Counted from the first letter of the stretch, positions 10,155 to 20,964 are shown. The stretch: DNA of 30,370 nucleotides from Ophiothrix spiculata (GCA_000969725.1 JXSR01S018002.1), one strand, 5' to 3'. Notes: generated by a model not told the origin, from the sequence alone. Numbers and translations: made by a program.

Positions 10155-11602
10155 CAGGGTGTATCAAAAATAAGTTTACAGTGATTAAAGTGACTCCATT
10201 TCATAATGAATGATACATTCTCTAAACTTGTTTTTATTATGAGTAATAGAGACCATTATCTTTCCATAACAGAAAAAAATACAGTCGTATGTTAACTGAA
10301 CGAAAATTATGGTCAATTTTGTAAATAAAGTCAGCTGTGCAACGATTACCCGGTTCCACACTTGCAATTTTGACTGAAGGTAACATCTTTAACCCTCGTC
10401 TAACCAAGCCTTTTTTTGTAACACGTCTAACCAAGAGGGGGGGGGGGGGTTGTTGCAAAATTGTTGGAACGGAACCCCCTATGAACTTGGTTTTGCTATC
10501 AATAGATAGGTATTGTCCTCTCGTATCCAACGATATCAAAATCACAAAAATCGGCTAAGGCATTACGTAATTATGACGTCATAATGGTCGAAAATCGAAA
10601 AAATCGGAATTTTGGCAAAAATGGCCACCAACAATTATTGGATGTTCGGTTGCGAAGTTACACCCATATTGGTAAAAGGCATCGGGCTGATTCCGAAACT
10701 ATAGTTCTGAGAAAATCAATTAACATTTTTCTAAATAACGGAATTTCATCGTTTTTTTAGTGTAATGATTATTCTAACATGCCCTGCAAGTTTCAGCCTC
10801 ATAGCATGCATATTTTTTGGCGATTTAAAATTGTCAAAAATGTCGCCGGGATGCAACCCCCCCCCTCTACACCCCAACTTTGACGGCCCACCCTATCCCC
10901 ACCTTAGGTGGTACCCCCCCCCCCTAATTTTTTTCATCAAAATGACCGCAAACGATGTAAAAGAGATTATCCAAAAGCCTGGGGTCGGTTGCTTTTGCGA
11001 TTTTATGCTACGGGGAAAAAACTTTAGGGGGGTTGCACCCCCCCCCCCCTCTGGGTAGACGAGGCTTAAACTAAGAAGAAGATCAAATAGGACGACAAAA
11101 TAATTTCTGACGTTTGGAGGCTAAATCCTATCCATGTTTGCCTTGTAATTACAGTTTGAATAAACTTTGAATATTTGACCATTGTCTGTCATTTTTATCA
11201 CTTCATTTACAAGGCTATTTCACTGCCCACACACTAAAGAAAACAACGTCCCTAGAACTTAAGTTCACAACTGCCGAGGCATCAGTAATGGTTTTCTAAT
11301 ATCACTTAGTATGATGTCCTAAGGTCTCTTTCATATTTGTAATGTAAACGGTCTCTCTCTTTGTAAAAAGGGAAAAACATAAGGATCCGTCATTATTTTG
11401 ATTGATGTTGCGCAACCGATTTTATTTACAATTTACAAAAGTGACCATAACTTTTGTTCTGGTTGTCGCACATATGTAATGTGTTCTGCTATGGAAAGAT
11501 ACTGGTCTATTTTACTTATAATTAAACACAAATTTAAAGAATGTATCATACTTTTTGAAATGGAGGCACTTTAATCACTGTAAACATTTTTGATACACCA
11601 TG
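10155..11602. mobile_element. Mariner-like inverted-repeat element with ~190-bp TIRs
   Basis: The ends read CAGGGTGTATCAAAAATAAG (left) and, reverse-complemented, CATGGTGTATCAAAAATG (right), each bordered by TA. Similarity between the arms extends about 190 bp inward (10155-10350 against 11405-11602), including TTTACAGTGATTAAAGTG and ATCTTTCCATA. The TA duplication and CAGGGTGT start fit Tc1/mariner-type ends. No transposase is present. A TTAA element (10393-11065) is nested within it, so the host element was originally about 770 bp. Confidence 0.75.
10393..11065. mobile_element. piggyBac-like non-autonomous element, copy 2
   Basis: TTAA at 10389-10392 and 11066-11069 flanks 673 bp beginning CCCTCGTCTAACCAAGCC and ending GGGTAGACGAGGC (final G mutated to C). 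The interior aligns with copy 1 (GAACCCCCTATGAACTTGG, ATTACGTAATTATGACGTCA). It carries a run of about 12 G near 10438-10449 and C runs near 10857, 10913 and 11039-11049. It is inserted in the mariner-like element at 10155-11602. Confidence 0.8.
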
Positions 11603-12240
11603 TATTTACACCATATGTGACGTGTAGCAAGATTTAATTAAACATCCGGAGTTTTTTTCAACCTTATTGTTTGCTATATACTTTCAACTCATTTCATCAA
11701 CCGTATACAGTTTGTTGTGCTTATGGAAGTAAAGCTCCAGTTTAATGAAAAGAAAAACATTAAATCAATTATTATTTCTGTCCTATTTCTTTAAATTCCA
11801 CGAGAGTGTTTTTTCTGTTCGCCTGTGGAATCGTCAATGGTCAAAGTGAGATTGCATTTTTTGTTATCTATAGGTTTTGATTTTTAAAACAATCAAACGA
11901 ACATTAGATTGAATATCCGCTGTCCCTCAACTTGAGTATTATACTGCTCAAATTGATGAACTTGATGAACAGCGGATATCCAACCTATTTTCTATGCTTG
12001 TTTGCGTAAATTGTGACTTTTCCTGTTGACAGTCCAAATCCCTTATTATTTGATCTTGAGGGGCACGTGATCTGATGTTGTCTCAGTCCATCATTCTAAC
12101 AACCACTGACAACAACAGAGCTGCAAGCAAGCTATTATTATCCTATAAAATAGGTAAGATGATGACGCAAATAAAAACTATTTTATTTCCACAAAACCCT
12201 CCATTAAAATTTGGCCAGATTATCAATAAATGTTAAATAA

Positions 12241-12581
12241 CAGGGCCGTACGAAGGTATGCAAGCCAAGGGGGGCAAACACATTTACCGTCCCTAAATTA
12301 ATGTTTCGTCCCGATGTATATACCGTCAATTTGTTTGTAATGCGCGCGTAGCGCGTGAAAATTTGCTCTTTTCAGCAAAAAATCGATATAAATACTTGAT
12401 ATTTGTGCTAAAAGTGGCTTATTTTGACTCAACATTTGCGGGACAGTAATATCTGGACGGTAAAAGCTGTAAACTATCGTCCCGATATTTTAATTTTTGT
12501 CCCGCCAGCGTCCCGATTTTTCGAGCCAGGGGGAGCGAGTGCCCTCCCCCCCCCCCTGGACCCCCGCTTCGTACGGCACTG
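12241..12581. mobile_element. hAT-like MITE with CAGGGCCGTACGAAG ends
   Basis: The left end is CAGGGCCGTACGAAGG and the right end, reverse-complemented, is CAGTGCCGTACGAAGCG. CAG-starting TIRs and length fit non-autonomous hAT elements. The interior holds a GCGCGCGTAGCGCG palindrome near 12342 and a C-rich segment near 12543-12566. An exact 8-bp duplication is not visible because the flanks are low-complexity TAAATAA-type sequence, so the superfamily is inferred from the ends only. Confidence 0.6.
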
Positions 12582-13362
12582 TAATAAATAATGATGTGTC
12601 TCGTACAGGAACTACATAGAAAACAGGAATTTTGACATCTTTAGTTGTTCCTGCCGTTATTTTGCTAATCAGCTTAACCTGCAACAGATCCTACCAACAA
12701 AATGTACACTGTTTACTCTTTCAAACTAATTTGTGATCATCCATCTCAAACGAGCTGTAAATGCAGCAAACTTCATTTTTTGCTACAAGTGAAAGTACAT
12801 GTCAAGGTCGCAATTGCCGAAATTTATTTTTTGACAGATTCACAATCATTGTGTTTACTGTAAAACACTGGGAAAGTTCCATTTAAAAAAAAAAACTGAA
12901 ATCTGAAATATATATGTAAGTTTTGAGTACAATCATCAGAAAAATGTAGGGCTGTATTTAAATATTTCAGTTATACATTTTGCTCCCTTACAACCTTTGA
13001 TGGACCATTACTTGACTTGTTGTCATTTTAATCCTTATAATATGTTTTTGTAAATATTTAAAAAAGTGAAAATGACAAAGGCAGTATATATATAGCTAGT
13101 TTGGGATTGACGGTTTCATTTGTTTAGTTTTCCATAAAATACAAAGTTTATCTACATTTTGATGTAACAAGCTACGTAGACGAACCCTAAGGAATTGTAC
13201 ACTTTATCAATATCTTCAGATACATTTCCAAAGGTTTTCAGGCGTTGACAGAGATTTAAATTCCTTAAGCTTGTCGCAGCTGTTTCTATATAATTTAACG
13301 TATTTTTAGACTGTAAATTGTATTCTGTTAATTCAAGACTGAGAACAGGTTTCTTGATAAAT

Positions 13363-13784
13363 GAAAAAAGGTCAGAGGGATAGAATATACAAATTAAACA
13401 CCATAAGAAATTGTTCCTATTTGTTTTTGACAAATACGGCATTAAAACGGTGTTTTTACTATCAATAAACTGCACGAATGGTAGAATTTGTATTATGTTT
13501 CGTCTTTCAAATGGTTAATATCCACTTCACCTTTAGTTCAACAGAACCCTTATACTGCGATACATTCTATTTACCCTTTGTTAATTGCAATTCAATTTAG
13601 AGAAACGTCTGTTCTGTCAAATTAAATCCTCATTAATAAGACATGTAGGTTTGCTTAGATAAATAGCAATGTCCATTGAGATATCAAAGACTCTAAATGT
13701 CAGACGAACGACTGAATGTATCTAATGATTAAAGGTGTAATTGATACATGTTATTTAAATTTATACTTTTAAAGTAGATATTGC
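13363..13784. other. Intergenic stretch, no supported gene
   Basis: This stretch lies between the end of repeat copy A and the third TTAA element. A minus-strand frame covering 13475-13152 partly overlaps it and is shared, with changes, by copy B (24570-24367). The two translations differ by an upstream frame change and carry no known domain, so I do not call a gene. Confidence 0.45.
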
Positions 13785-13788
13785 TTAA

Positions 13789-14321
13789 CCACGTCTAACC
13801 AAGTCAGGCTATATTTTGTAACATATAGAAGAAAAGTGAGCCGTGCCCCTATGTTATAAACCATTTTGTTATCAAATTGTAGATATGAACCTCCTCTATA
13901 CAAAAATCGTTTAAATCGGAATACATAATTATGACGTCATAAAGTACTTTAGAAAATCATGATTTTGACACAAAGTACCAGCTATTCAGAAATTGCTATA
14001 AAATTTATAGAAATGATAAACAAAACATGTCCTTTTAGTTTACACTTAATAGAATGCATGTATTTTTTTTTTTTTCAAAAAAATTATGATTTTGACACAA
14101 ATGACCAGGTATTCAGAATTTGCAACAAAATTTATAGAAATGATAAACAAAACATGTCCTTTTAGTTTACACTTAATAGAATGCATGTATTTTTTTTTTT
14201 TTCAAAAAAATTATTGTTACTTAAAATTTCGCGGGGTCTCATCACTCCTACAATTTGGTTGTTTACACTATCCTTTCCCATCTTAATATGTTGACCATCC
14301 TGAGGGAAAACCCACCACCCC
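13789..14321. mobile_element. piggyBac-like element, copy 3, right end lost
   Basis: It begins after TTAA (13785-13788) with CCACGTCTAACCAAG and contains family sequence such as TAATTATGACGTCATAAAG. Its right part (AAAACCCACCACCCC) matches the end of the copy at 25019-25370, but the last dozen bases including GGCGAGGG are missing. The break coincides with the 3' tail of the RTE-like LINE at 14323. Confidence 0.7.
13958..14211 (+). repeat. Tandem duplication, 127-bp period
   Basis: Two adjacent near-identical units begin TGATTTTGACACAAA (about 13959 and 14086) and include AAATGATAAACAAAACATG, each ending in a T run followed by CAAAAAAATTA. The duplication is private to this copy of the element. 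Confidence 0.85.
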
Positions 14322-14322
14322 G

Positions 14323-15378
14323 ATGCATCATCATCATCATCGGTTGGTTGCGCAGCAGGCGATCGCAAATTTTCTCCAATCACTTCGGTTTTGGGCCAAG
14401 TCAGCTAGAGTCTTTGGGTGTAACATGCTAGTCTAACCTTCATGTCGACAGGTATATTAGTGCTTCTCCATATATGTTCCAAATTCCAGAACGCAGACCA
14501 GGCTAGTGCCTTCCGTCTTGTAAGATCTTTGTAACTGGAGACCATCCTGCAACCAAGATATTTAAAGTCAGAGACATGGTTGATGCACTTGCCATAAACT
14601 TGAAGAGTTGGGTGTTAGCTGCAGTTAACAGTCATAAACTCTGTTTTGGGCACGCTGATGACAAGACCTAGGTCTTCAGCTGCAGCTGCTCTTCTAGTCA
14701 ACTGCGCCTGTGCTCTTGAGATTGACGATTCTAGTAGGGCAATGTCGTCGGCAAAATCCAAATCATTTAGACTTTTGCAGGATGTCTTCTGGATTGCCGT
14801 GGAAGCGTCACCACTCCTGAATCAGAATCATCAGTTGCCTTCTGTAGCATGTAGTCAATAAGCACAATGAAAAGAAAGGGAGCGGGGACATCTCCCTGCA
14901 AAACTCATGGAAAGGCTCCGAGATGTCCCCATCAACCATAACAACACTCTTTGAATTGTTGTACAAAGCGCCTATGGCCTTCACCAATTTGTCAGGGATG
15001 TCGTAGTGACGCAGAACCGAGAACATGACCTCTCTGTTGATGGAGTCAAAGGCTTTCTTGAAATCTATGAAAGTGATGGTAAGTGGGAGTTGCTGACTCT
15101 GGAAAGCCTCCATGATTCTTCTCAGGATATGGACTTGCTGCGCACAGCTTCTACCAGGTCGAAATCCAGCCTGATTACTTCGAGTTTAGGTTCAACATGG
15201 TCTCGAATTCTAGTCAACAGAATTTTGTTATACACCTTTATACTTTGGACATTAGGGTGATTCCTCTGTAGTTGTTCATACAGCTGAGATCTCCTTTCTT
15301 TGGCAAGGGGACAATGATGTTTGTTGTCCACTGCACCGGGGGTGTAAGAGATGTGAAGACTTCAACACAGAACTCCAT
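14323..15378 (-). pseudogene. RTE-like LINE reverse transcriptase, 5'-truncated and frameshifted
   Basis: On the minus strand the RT motifs occur in order: VPLPKKGDLS and NNYRGITLMS (about 15240-15320), KVYNKILLTRIR (about 15205-15240), NQAGFRPGRS (about 15140-15178), FIDFKKAFDS (about 15035-15065), DLDFADDIALLES (about 14725-14765, the catalytic YADD-type motif) and FKYLG with a following thumb-like segment (about 14420-14560). The motif text fits RTE-type LINEs. Breaks include frameshifts near 15180 and 15237 and between 14810 and 14880, an in-frame TAA near 14618 and a deletion joining thumb to C-terminus near 14410. The C-terminus encodes an Asp run that merges into an ATG-repeat tail (14326-14342), typical of the 3' ends of such elements. 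The endonuclease is missing. Confidence 0.85.
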
Positions 15379-15454
15379 GTCGGATGTAGGCTGCTTCCTT
15401 AACACCCCTTTCAAAGTATCTGGGATCCCTGTCGAGAATCTTAACACTGTCGAG
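15379..15454 (-). repeat. Left arm of 76-bp inverted repeat (Penelope-like coding fragment)
   Basis: This is the reverse complement of 15516-15591 with one difference in 76 positions. On the minus strand it encodes SVKILDRDPRYFERGVKEAA, the same peptide as the right arm. It directly abuts the 5' truncation point of the RTE-like remnant. Confidence 0.9.
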
Positions 15455-15710
15455 TAACACCTCTTCGGAAGTCTCTAATCACATTAACATTGAGTCTCTG
15501 GGACATAAAGTGGATCTCGACAGTGTTAAGATTCTCGACAGGGATCCCAGATACTTTGGAAGGGGTGTTAAGGAAGCAGCCTACATCCGACGGCACCACC
15601 AACCGACGCTAGACCGAGACGGGGGCCGACACAAGCTCCCGGGAGTCTACGAGACTGTCCTCAGGTCAAGTACCCAAAGGTCACGATCTAAGTCAGTCTC
15701 ATCTCACTGA
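15450..15710 (+). pseudogene. Penelope-like retroelement 3' coding fragment (after the GIY-YIG domain)
   Basis: An 87-codon stretch ends in TGA at 15708-15710. It contains NHINIESLGHKVDLDSVKIL, RYFGRGVKEAAYIRR and LDRDGGRHKLPGVYETVL. The pattern His...GH...(V/I)LDR...R..KEA..IR...P.L.RD.G..LP.VY is typical of the C-terminal region that follows the GIY-YIG endonuclease in Penelope-like and related retroelements. The RT and the catalytic GIY-YIG core are absent, so this is a 3' fragment. Assignment rests on recall of the family pattern, not on a search. Confidence 0.6.
15516..15591 (+). repeat. Right arm of 76-bp inverted repeat
   Basis: It pairs with 15379-15454 across a 61-bp spacer and can form a long hairpin. 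It lies within the plus-strand Penelope-like fragment. The near identity of the arms contrasts with the decay of the sequence around it. Confidence 0.9.
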
Positions 15711-15736
15711 TGAAAAACGAAGGATCTCGTTTGAAA
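15707..15736 (+). ncRNA. Hammerhead-like core motif (CTGATGA...GAAA)
   Basis: CTGATGA (overlapping the TGA stop of the Penelope-like fragment) is followed by a 6-bp stem, AAACGA/TCGTTT, with loop AGGATC, and then GAAA. This matches the conserved CUGANGA - stem II - GAAA core of hammerhead ribozymes, which Penelope-like elements are known to carry. An extra A precedes stem II, and stems I and III are not evident. Confidence 0.35.
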
Positions 15737-15741
15737 ATTCC

Positions 15742-18039
15742 GAGGTATGCTTTCAACTTTTGTGTTTTGGCAATCGTATTGAAAAGGAAGGATGGTTGCA
15801 GATAACTTCGACAGTGTGGCAGTTTCTAGGTAGCTGATGACATGGCAGTCTGCATTGGGTATCTGTTCACATCAGCAATGTTTGCAAATTTGATGTTACA
15901 GAATACCGGATCATTCGGAGGCCATAGTGTCAACAATGTATTGATGATCGACATCTCCGCCATCTTTTTCAATGTGTTTAATCTAGGCGTTTCTATTTTT
16001 TGCAATACAAAGTATATACACATATAGAATACGGTACATAAGGTTTTTTGACCCCAAAAAAGAACTAATGTAAAATGTAAAAAATGTCACTTGCAGCACT
16101 CTAACATCAAGGCGTCGATATCATGCATATCCAGGCCTTTTTATGAGTTTCAAATTTTGGTATATAAAACCCAAGTGTTTACAGTGATATTTTTCTATAT
16201 ACTAGCATCAAAGGTCTAAGATGACATTCTGATGTAAGTTTTAACTGTTTAAGTTTCAAGTTTCAAGAGTAATACTTATTGCCAAGCTATAAAACATAAT
16301 ATAAGAGAGAATATTCTGTGCTAATTCAATTTAAAAAAGTTACGCTATTCTCCTCACCGGATACTGAAAAAAAAACATTATAAAAGCGTAACTTTTAAAG
16401 AACGTTCGAAATTCTGAATCGTTTTAAATGTATAGGAACTAGGCTAAACGAAATGCGAGTCCCTTTGTGTCTTTTTTAAATTCCTTTTCTTTACATAACA
16501 GAATAGGAACCAAGTTAAGTATACTATAAGTAGAGACTAGAACCACCATTTAACACCAACCTACCTTAAATGACATTCTCCTAGTGGTGTTAATGCTTCT
16601 CTGCTCATGGACTCTGATTTTTACGGTTTCAAACAATAACGTTAAAGATACTTAAACTTATATCTATCCAGTTACATTAAAGGCTGGAAGGCATATTTTA
16701 TTCTACAAACCCAATTAAATTTACGAATTCATTTATATCTGATATTCTAACTTAATCCAAAGAAAAAGATTTTGATATGGAGCTATGACACAGTTACTTA
16801 AGCAAAATTGTGACAAGGATATTATACATTGATAAACTAAATATCATAAGTGGAATAGAATGGAGCAATAGGTTCCGATCTAACACCTACTTACTTTGAT
16901 TCTTAGATCCAAAATGGCTTACACAGATATGAGAGAATGAATATATAAAAATATCTACATACATAATTAGAATAAAATTAATTATGTTTTAAAATGCTTT
17001 TAGGGGACCTCTACGATGTCATGAATGTTAAAGAAGGAAATGCCGTAGATAAGCACCTAGTTAGCGAAACAATAACAACAAAAACCGTTCAATATTACTC
17101 TATTTCGTATTTCAGTCGAATGTCTAATTGAGATCAATAGCACAAGAAAATACGGAACGCCTACGAATTAATTTTATTTGTAATGTAAATATGTCGTACT
17201 AGGCAAACATGGATTCCGGATTTTCTAATAACTGATATTAACTGTTATTGCAGAAAATTGCTTTATAAAAGTACGCAATGATGATACGACTTTTTAAAAT
17301 GCATATGAAAGAAACGACACTATCGTTTCGAGCAATCAAGCATATGAATAGCCTAAAAAAGTAAAAATATAAACATATAAGACTATGCAACAAACAAACA
17401 GACAAGAAAATGTTTTGACGTCTCTTCATTCTAGAAGAAGATTTATTATATCATTCTAAAAGTATTTTTGTAAAAACATAAAATAACAAGCATAGCAAAA
17501 TAAAAAAAAAATAAGTATTTGCTTCTTTTACAAATTATATTTCTGCATTTGAATCAACTCATATGTGTAATGACAAAAATGTATGAAATGAACTTAATTG
17601 CAAAACAAAAAAAGGCTTCTTTAATCTAAATACCAATATATCTAAGACTCAATAGTTTTACCTTTTTGCCATAAGCATATTGACAATGAATTACTCGTAT
17701 TATGCAACACCTGAGGCACATATGGACTTTATTAAAACTTGTTTGTGACATTTAATGATCCAGATATTCACTTGAATTCCATTGACATTTACTTCATAAC
17801 GATTCGCTGCGTCTTATTAACTTTTGAAATTGAATGAGAGAGAAATTAATCAGAAAATACTCTATGGGACCTGCCATTGCATGATAAGATGATACTGTAT
17901 GTATGCTTTAACGCCCTTGTATGCATAAATCATGGAGTCCAAACACAGTTCCACGTGGAGTATATATTCATAGAGTGTTTATCTAAGATATAGTACTAAC
18001 AATTAGCATAAACATTTGAATCCTAGTTCTTAGACGGCT
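15742..18039. other. Long AT-rich stretch, no recognised gene
   Basis: I find no coding motif, RNA gene or clear transposon end in this 2.3 kb. Short overlapping frames near 15826-16027 on both strands and at 17238-17429 (-) have no domain. The section from 16240 on is A/T-rich and lacks the repeat families found elsewhere in the window, so it could be unique host intergenic or intronic DNA. Confidence 0.5.
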
Positions 18040-18323
18040 CTAAATACCAACTAGGTCAATTGGCTTGTGTTATATTATCCTTTGGATATCATTATATGTT
18101 TACTGTTGTCAGTAACTTAATGACGAACTGCGGGCTCTAATCTCAGAGCTTGTTATTGAATGGTCATGTCATTTTTTGTTTATCGTGTTTCAACACGATG
18201 GGTGGTTAGATTTGACCAATTTTATCAAAAATAACTAAAAAACCTTGTTATAATATATAAAAATAAATATATGCAATTTGATGAATTTTAATATTCAGAG
18301 CTGTATACCCTTCTATAAATATA

Positions 18324-19499
18324 CGGTCACCAAAAAATAAGTTCCCCCTTGGATGACACAACTTTGTCAAGACGTAAGTTTTAAAGTTTGCGGTATTTCT
18401 CCTGCATAAAATACGTTTTCGTTAAGGGAAACAATTCTCTATAAAACACTCTTTAACATTAGATGAAAGGTTATATCGCTTTTGAACAAGACCCGTTTGT
18501 TTCCAAATCGTTTTTAAAAAACAGCCGAAATCAAGTTGCATTTAACCTCTTCTAGCAACAAATTGTCAACATTTAATTTGGCCAATATTGCATTAAGATG
18601 ACAACACTGCTTAAATACACACATGGCATGATTTCAATATTATGCATGATAATGCGACACCCAATTTTACCAGTCTTCTGTTATGGTAACATCATTGCTG
18701 GAAAGTGAGAGTATAGACTATATTAACCATTTGTCGTTAATGCGAGAGAGAATGTGTGGAATCAAATTATGGATTCTCTAAACTTTCAGTTGATTAATAC
18801 AAACCTTAGGAGCAAACAAACATGATTTTCAAAATACTACAGCATTTGCAGAGATCTTACTGCAAATTTTCACAAGAGCATGGAACTTGAACGACCAAGG
18901 GTAGCGGATCGCAGAACCTTTACGCGACGTCACTGCCCTGTTTACGGTGTTTTGTTTTAATGTTGAAAATATGGATTTTAATCAATGACTCGTTACCTTA
19001 GTTTCTGTTGATGTATGAAAATGTCATATGGCTTCAATATGGTCCAAAAATCTGTAAAATTTGCTCATTTCAATACACAAATTGCTTTACCGGTTGAAAA
19101 GAACGGTGAACACAGCACTTTCAATCCGACAATGTCTTCACTAAAGCAATGGCAATTTATCTAAAAATTAGACAATATCTGAATCTTGTTTTAACTCTGA
19201 AACATGCAATGATTTCAAAATTGAGAAAACAAATTAAGTAACCGTGGAAGCATTTTAGGATTTCACAAAGTGCCTAAGTGCAACTTTTTTTTCGCCAGTT
19301 TTTAAAAATTGTTTTTTAACAAATGCGTGTTGTTCAAAAAGAACAGACGCTGGTCAAATCAAATGGTGACGTGGATTTCGTGGACAACTGTTTCCGTAAA
19401 CAGAAACTTATGTTATGCGAAAGATAAGCATTCAAAATGGAGAGTTCTGTCATGACAAAGTCTGTTAATCTATGAGGGGGACTTATTTTTTGGTAACCG
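18324..19499 (+). mobile_element. Tc1/mariner-like DNA transposon, decayed
   Basis: The 1176-bp element starts CGGTCACCAAAAAATAAGT and ends in the near reverse complement (ACTTATTTTTTGGTAACCG), with TA on both sides. The size, TA target and internal DDE-type transposase remnants fit Tc1/mariner. The matching repeat at 29085-29500 lacks the insertion. Confidence 0.8.
18620..18900 (+). pseudogene. Tc1/mariner transposase fragment
   Basis: HDFNIMHDNATPNFTS (from about 18627) matches the region around the second catalytic Asp (the hDNA.PH.a pattern). About 100 bases on, in a shifted frame, LSLMRENVWNQIMDSLN (about 18733-18780) resembles the segment after the third catalytic residue (SPDLNxIENVWxxI). 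Stops and at least one frameshift separate them, and the expected PH dipeptide has become PN. The N-terminal DNA-binding part is not recognisable. It is non-functional. Confidence 0.55.
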
Positions 19500-19650
19500 T
19501 ATATATCTGAAGTATATATATATGTTATTATATCAATTATGAGCATTTCATGTACTTGCTTGTCTGGTACTGCCTGGCAGATACGTAAAGTAAATTTTAT
19601 CTTTATAAATGCAAAATATAGAGTATTCACATTGTTTGCTCTTTGTCATG

Positions 19651-19701
19651 TTACCCCTTGGGTAGACGTGTTACAAAAACAGCCTGCTGGGTAGACTAGG
19701 G
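19651..19701. mobile_element. piggyBac-like element, copy 4, right end only
   Basis: GGGTAGACGTGTTACAAAAA followed by GGGTAGACTAGGG matches the right TIR of copy 1. It abuts TTAAGTGCTGTGTGTTTCC, the same flank as at 9007. It is the inherited junction of the duplicated block rather than an independent insertion. Confidence 0.75.
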
Positions 19702-20883
19702 TTAAGTGCTGTGTGTTTCCAACTGCAACAACTGGTTACAAGTCTCATTCGGAGCAAATCTGATAAGCTTAATAGTAATACAATTGTGATGTGAAATGAA
19801 ACTGACAAGGAATCAGGTATTTGGCCAAGAGGGTACAAGTGGATATTGCATAATACTCTGAATAGTTTGTTTCTTTCCCTTTATATTGTTAATCAAAATC
19901 GCATTTACTTGTAATAGTGTAACAACTTGTTATTTTGTTATAAACACTTACTGAATCAAGTACAGTCCATTTATGTTTTCTATGTTTTCAATTTTCAATA
20001 AATCTAGAAATATTAAAATCATAATCGGCTGAACATTTTTAAATAAGGATTTCCCAACTTATTTCAAGAAAGAAAGGTTGTAGCCATTCAACTCTAGCTA
20101 ACATTGGGGTTGTTTCATATCAATTTTCATTCTCCCCTCGTAGTTTTGTTTTGTTTTGTTTTTCTTAGGTTTCTCTTTGCAGGTCCCAATCGAATATCCC
20201 CACGCTGCTTTTTCTTACCTATCCTGTACGAATGTACGAGGACGATGGTACAATGAAGCACTTTTTGAAACTTTACTACATTCCGGGTCTGACCGAGCTA
20301 CAATTGTTAGCTGTTTTTAACGTAGACAAAAATGTAGGGATCCATACGCTCTAATTACTGTCTCTGTACGAATGTAGGAGTACGCAGATAAAACGTCACA
20401 CTTTTGAAAAAACTGCAGCGTTCAGGCTGCGATCGGGTTTTTTTTTTTTTTTTTTGACGCACGTGCCACATATCATGGCCAGCGCACATACAACGCACAG
20501 ATTCTGTGAGTATTCTTTTGCTTTTCACAGTCACCTCTTCTACGGAGCACATGTGTGCTGCGCACATTGATAAGTGCACATAGTGTTAAGTGTCTTCGGA
20601 TACTCTGCACTTTCAAAGTTCACAACCGAACAAGCAATTAACCGTACACTGCAAATTTTGCCGAACACATGAGGCCTAGAGGACGCGTCTAATGTGTTTA
20701 TAATCTCTATTTAGAACACCAATATTCTTGAAAATACGGTAAGTAGTACACATTAGTGTTAATTTTCTTAATTTAGAACACTGTTAATAATCAGGACGCG
20801 TCACATGCGTTCTAATCCAATTTTTGAATGCTGGAGTTCTCTTATGCAACATATAGAACATATTCAAATTTTGATATCAGCAT

Positions 20884-20945
20884 AGGCTGGCAGGGAAAGG
20901 GGGAAAGGGGAGAGGGGTGGAAGGGGGAAAGGGGGGTTTGGGAGT
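20884..20945 (+). repeat. G-rich purine tract, G-quadruplex candidate
   Basis: At least six runs of three or more G occur within about 60 bases, separated by short A-rich spacers (GGGAAAGGGGGAAAGGGG and similar). This satisfies the usual G-quadruplex pattern and stands out in AT-rich DNA. Confidence 0.75.
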
Positions 20946-20964
20946 TGTGCGGCAGTGACAGTGA

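Larger units (their letters stand above)
8955..13362 (+). repeat. Dispersed/segmental repeat, copy A
   Basis: This block matches 19651-24603 in the same orientation, in collinear pieces. They include the right end of the TTAA element plus its flank (TTAAGTGCTGTGTGTTTCC), a 9850-10100 section, an 11605-12140 section with AAGTAAAGCTCCAGTTTAAT, and a 12800-13362 section. The copies differ by many substitutions and by private insertions: 9214-9695, 10155-11602 and about 12140-12790 are in A only. The shared junction means the TTAA element was already in place before the block was copied. Duplication rather than a very large transposon is inference. Confidence 0.7.
18040..19640 (+). repeat. Dispersed repeat C (interrupted by mariner element)
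   Basis: 18040-18321 and 19502-19560 together match 29085-29500 in order. Shared text includes TTATATTATCCTTTG, TTTCAACACGATG, AATTTTAATATTCAGAGCT and ATGAGCATTTCAT. A shorter, more diverged relative lies at 29775-29850. The match breaks exactly at the mariner element, so the downstream copy acts as an empty site. Confidence 0.65.

Noticed and set aside
10237..10558. Frames on both strands across 10237-10558
   Set aside because: They lie across a mariner-like arm and the G run of a TTAA element; the peptide is repeat sequence.
13152..13475. Minus-strand frame shared with 24367-24570
   Set aside because: Part of the same duplication; the frames diverge upstream through a one-base indel, and no domain is recognised.
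14646..15260. Plus-strand frames over the RT region
   Set aside because: Antisense shadows of the minus-strand RTE-like RT.
16240..18040. Possible host exons or 3' UTR in the unique AT-rich stretch
   Set aside because: No coding motif, consistent splice pattern or conserved reading frame could be seen.
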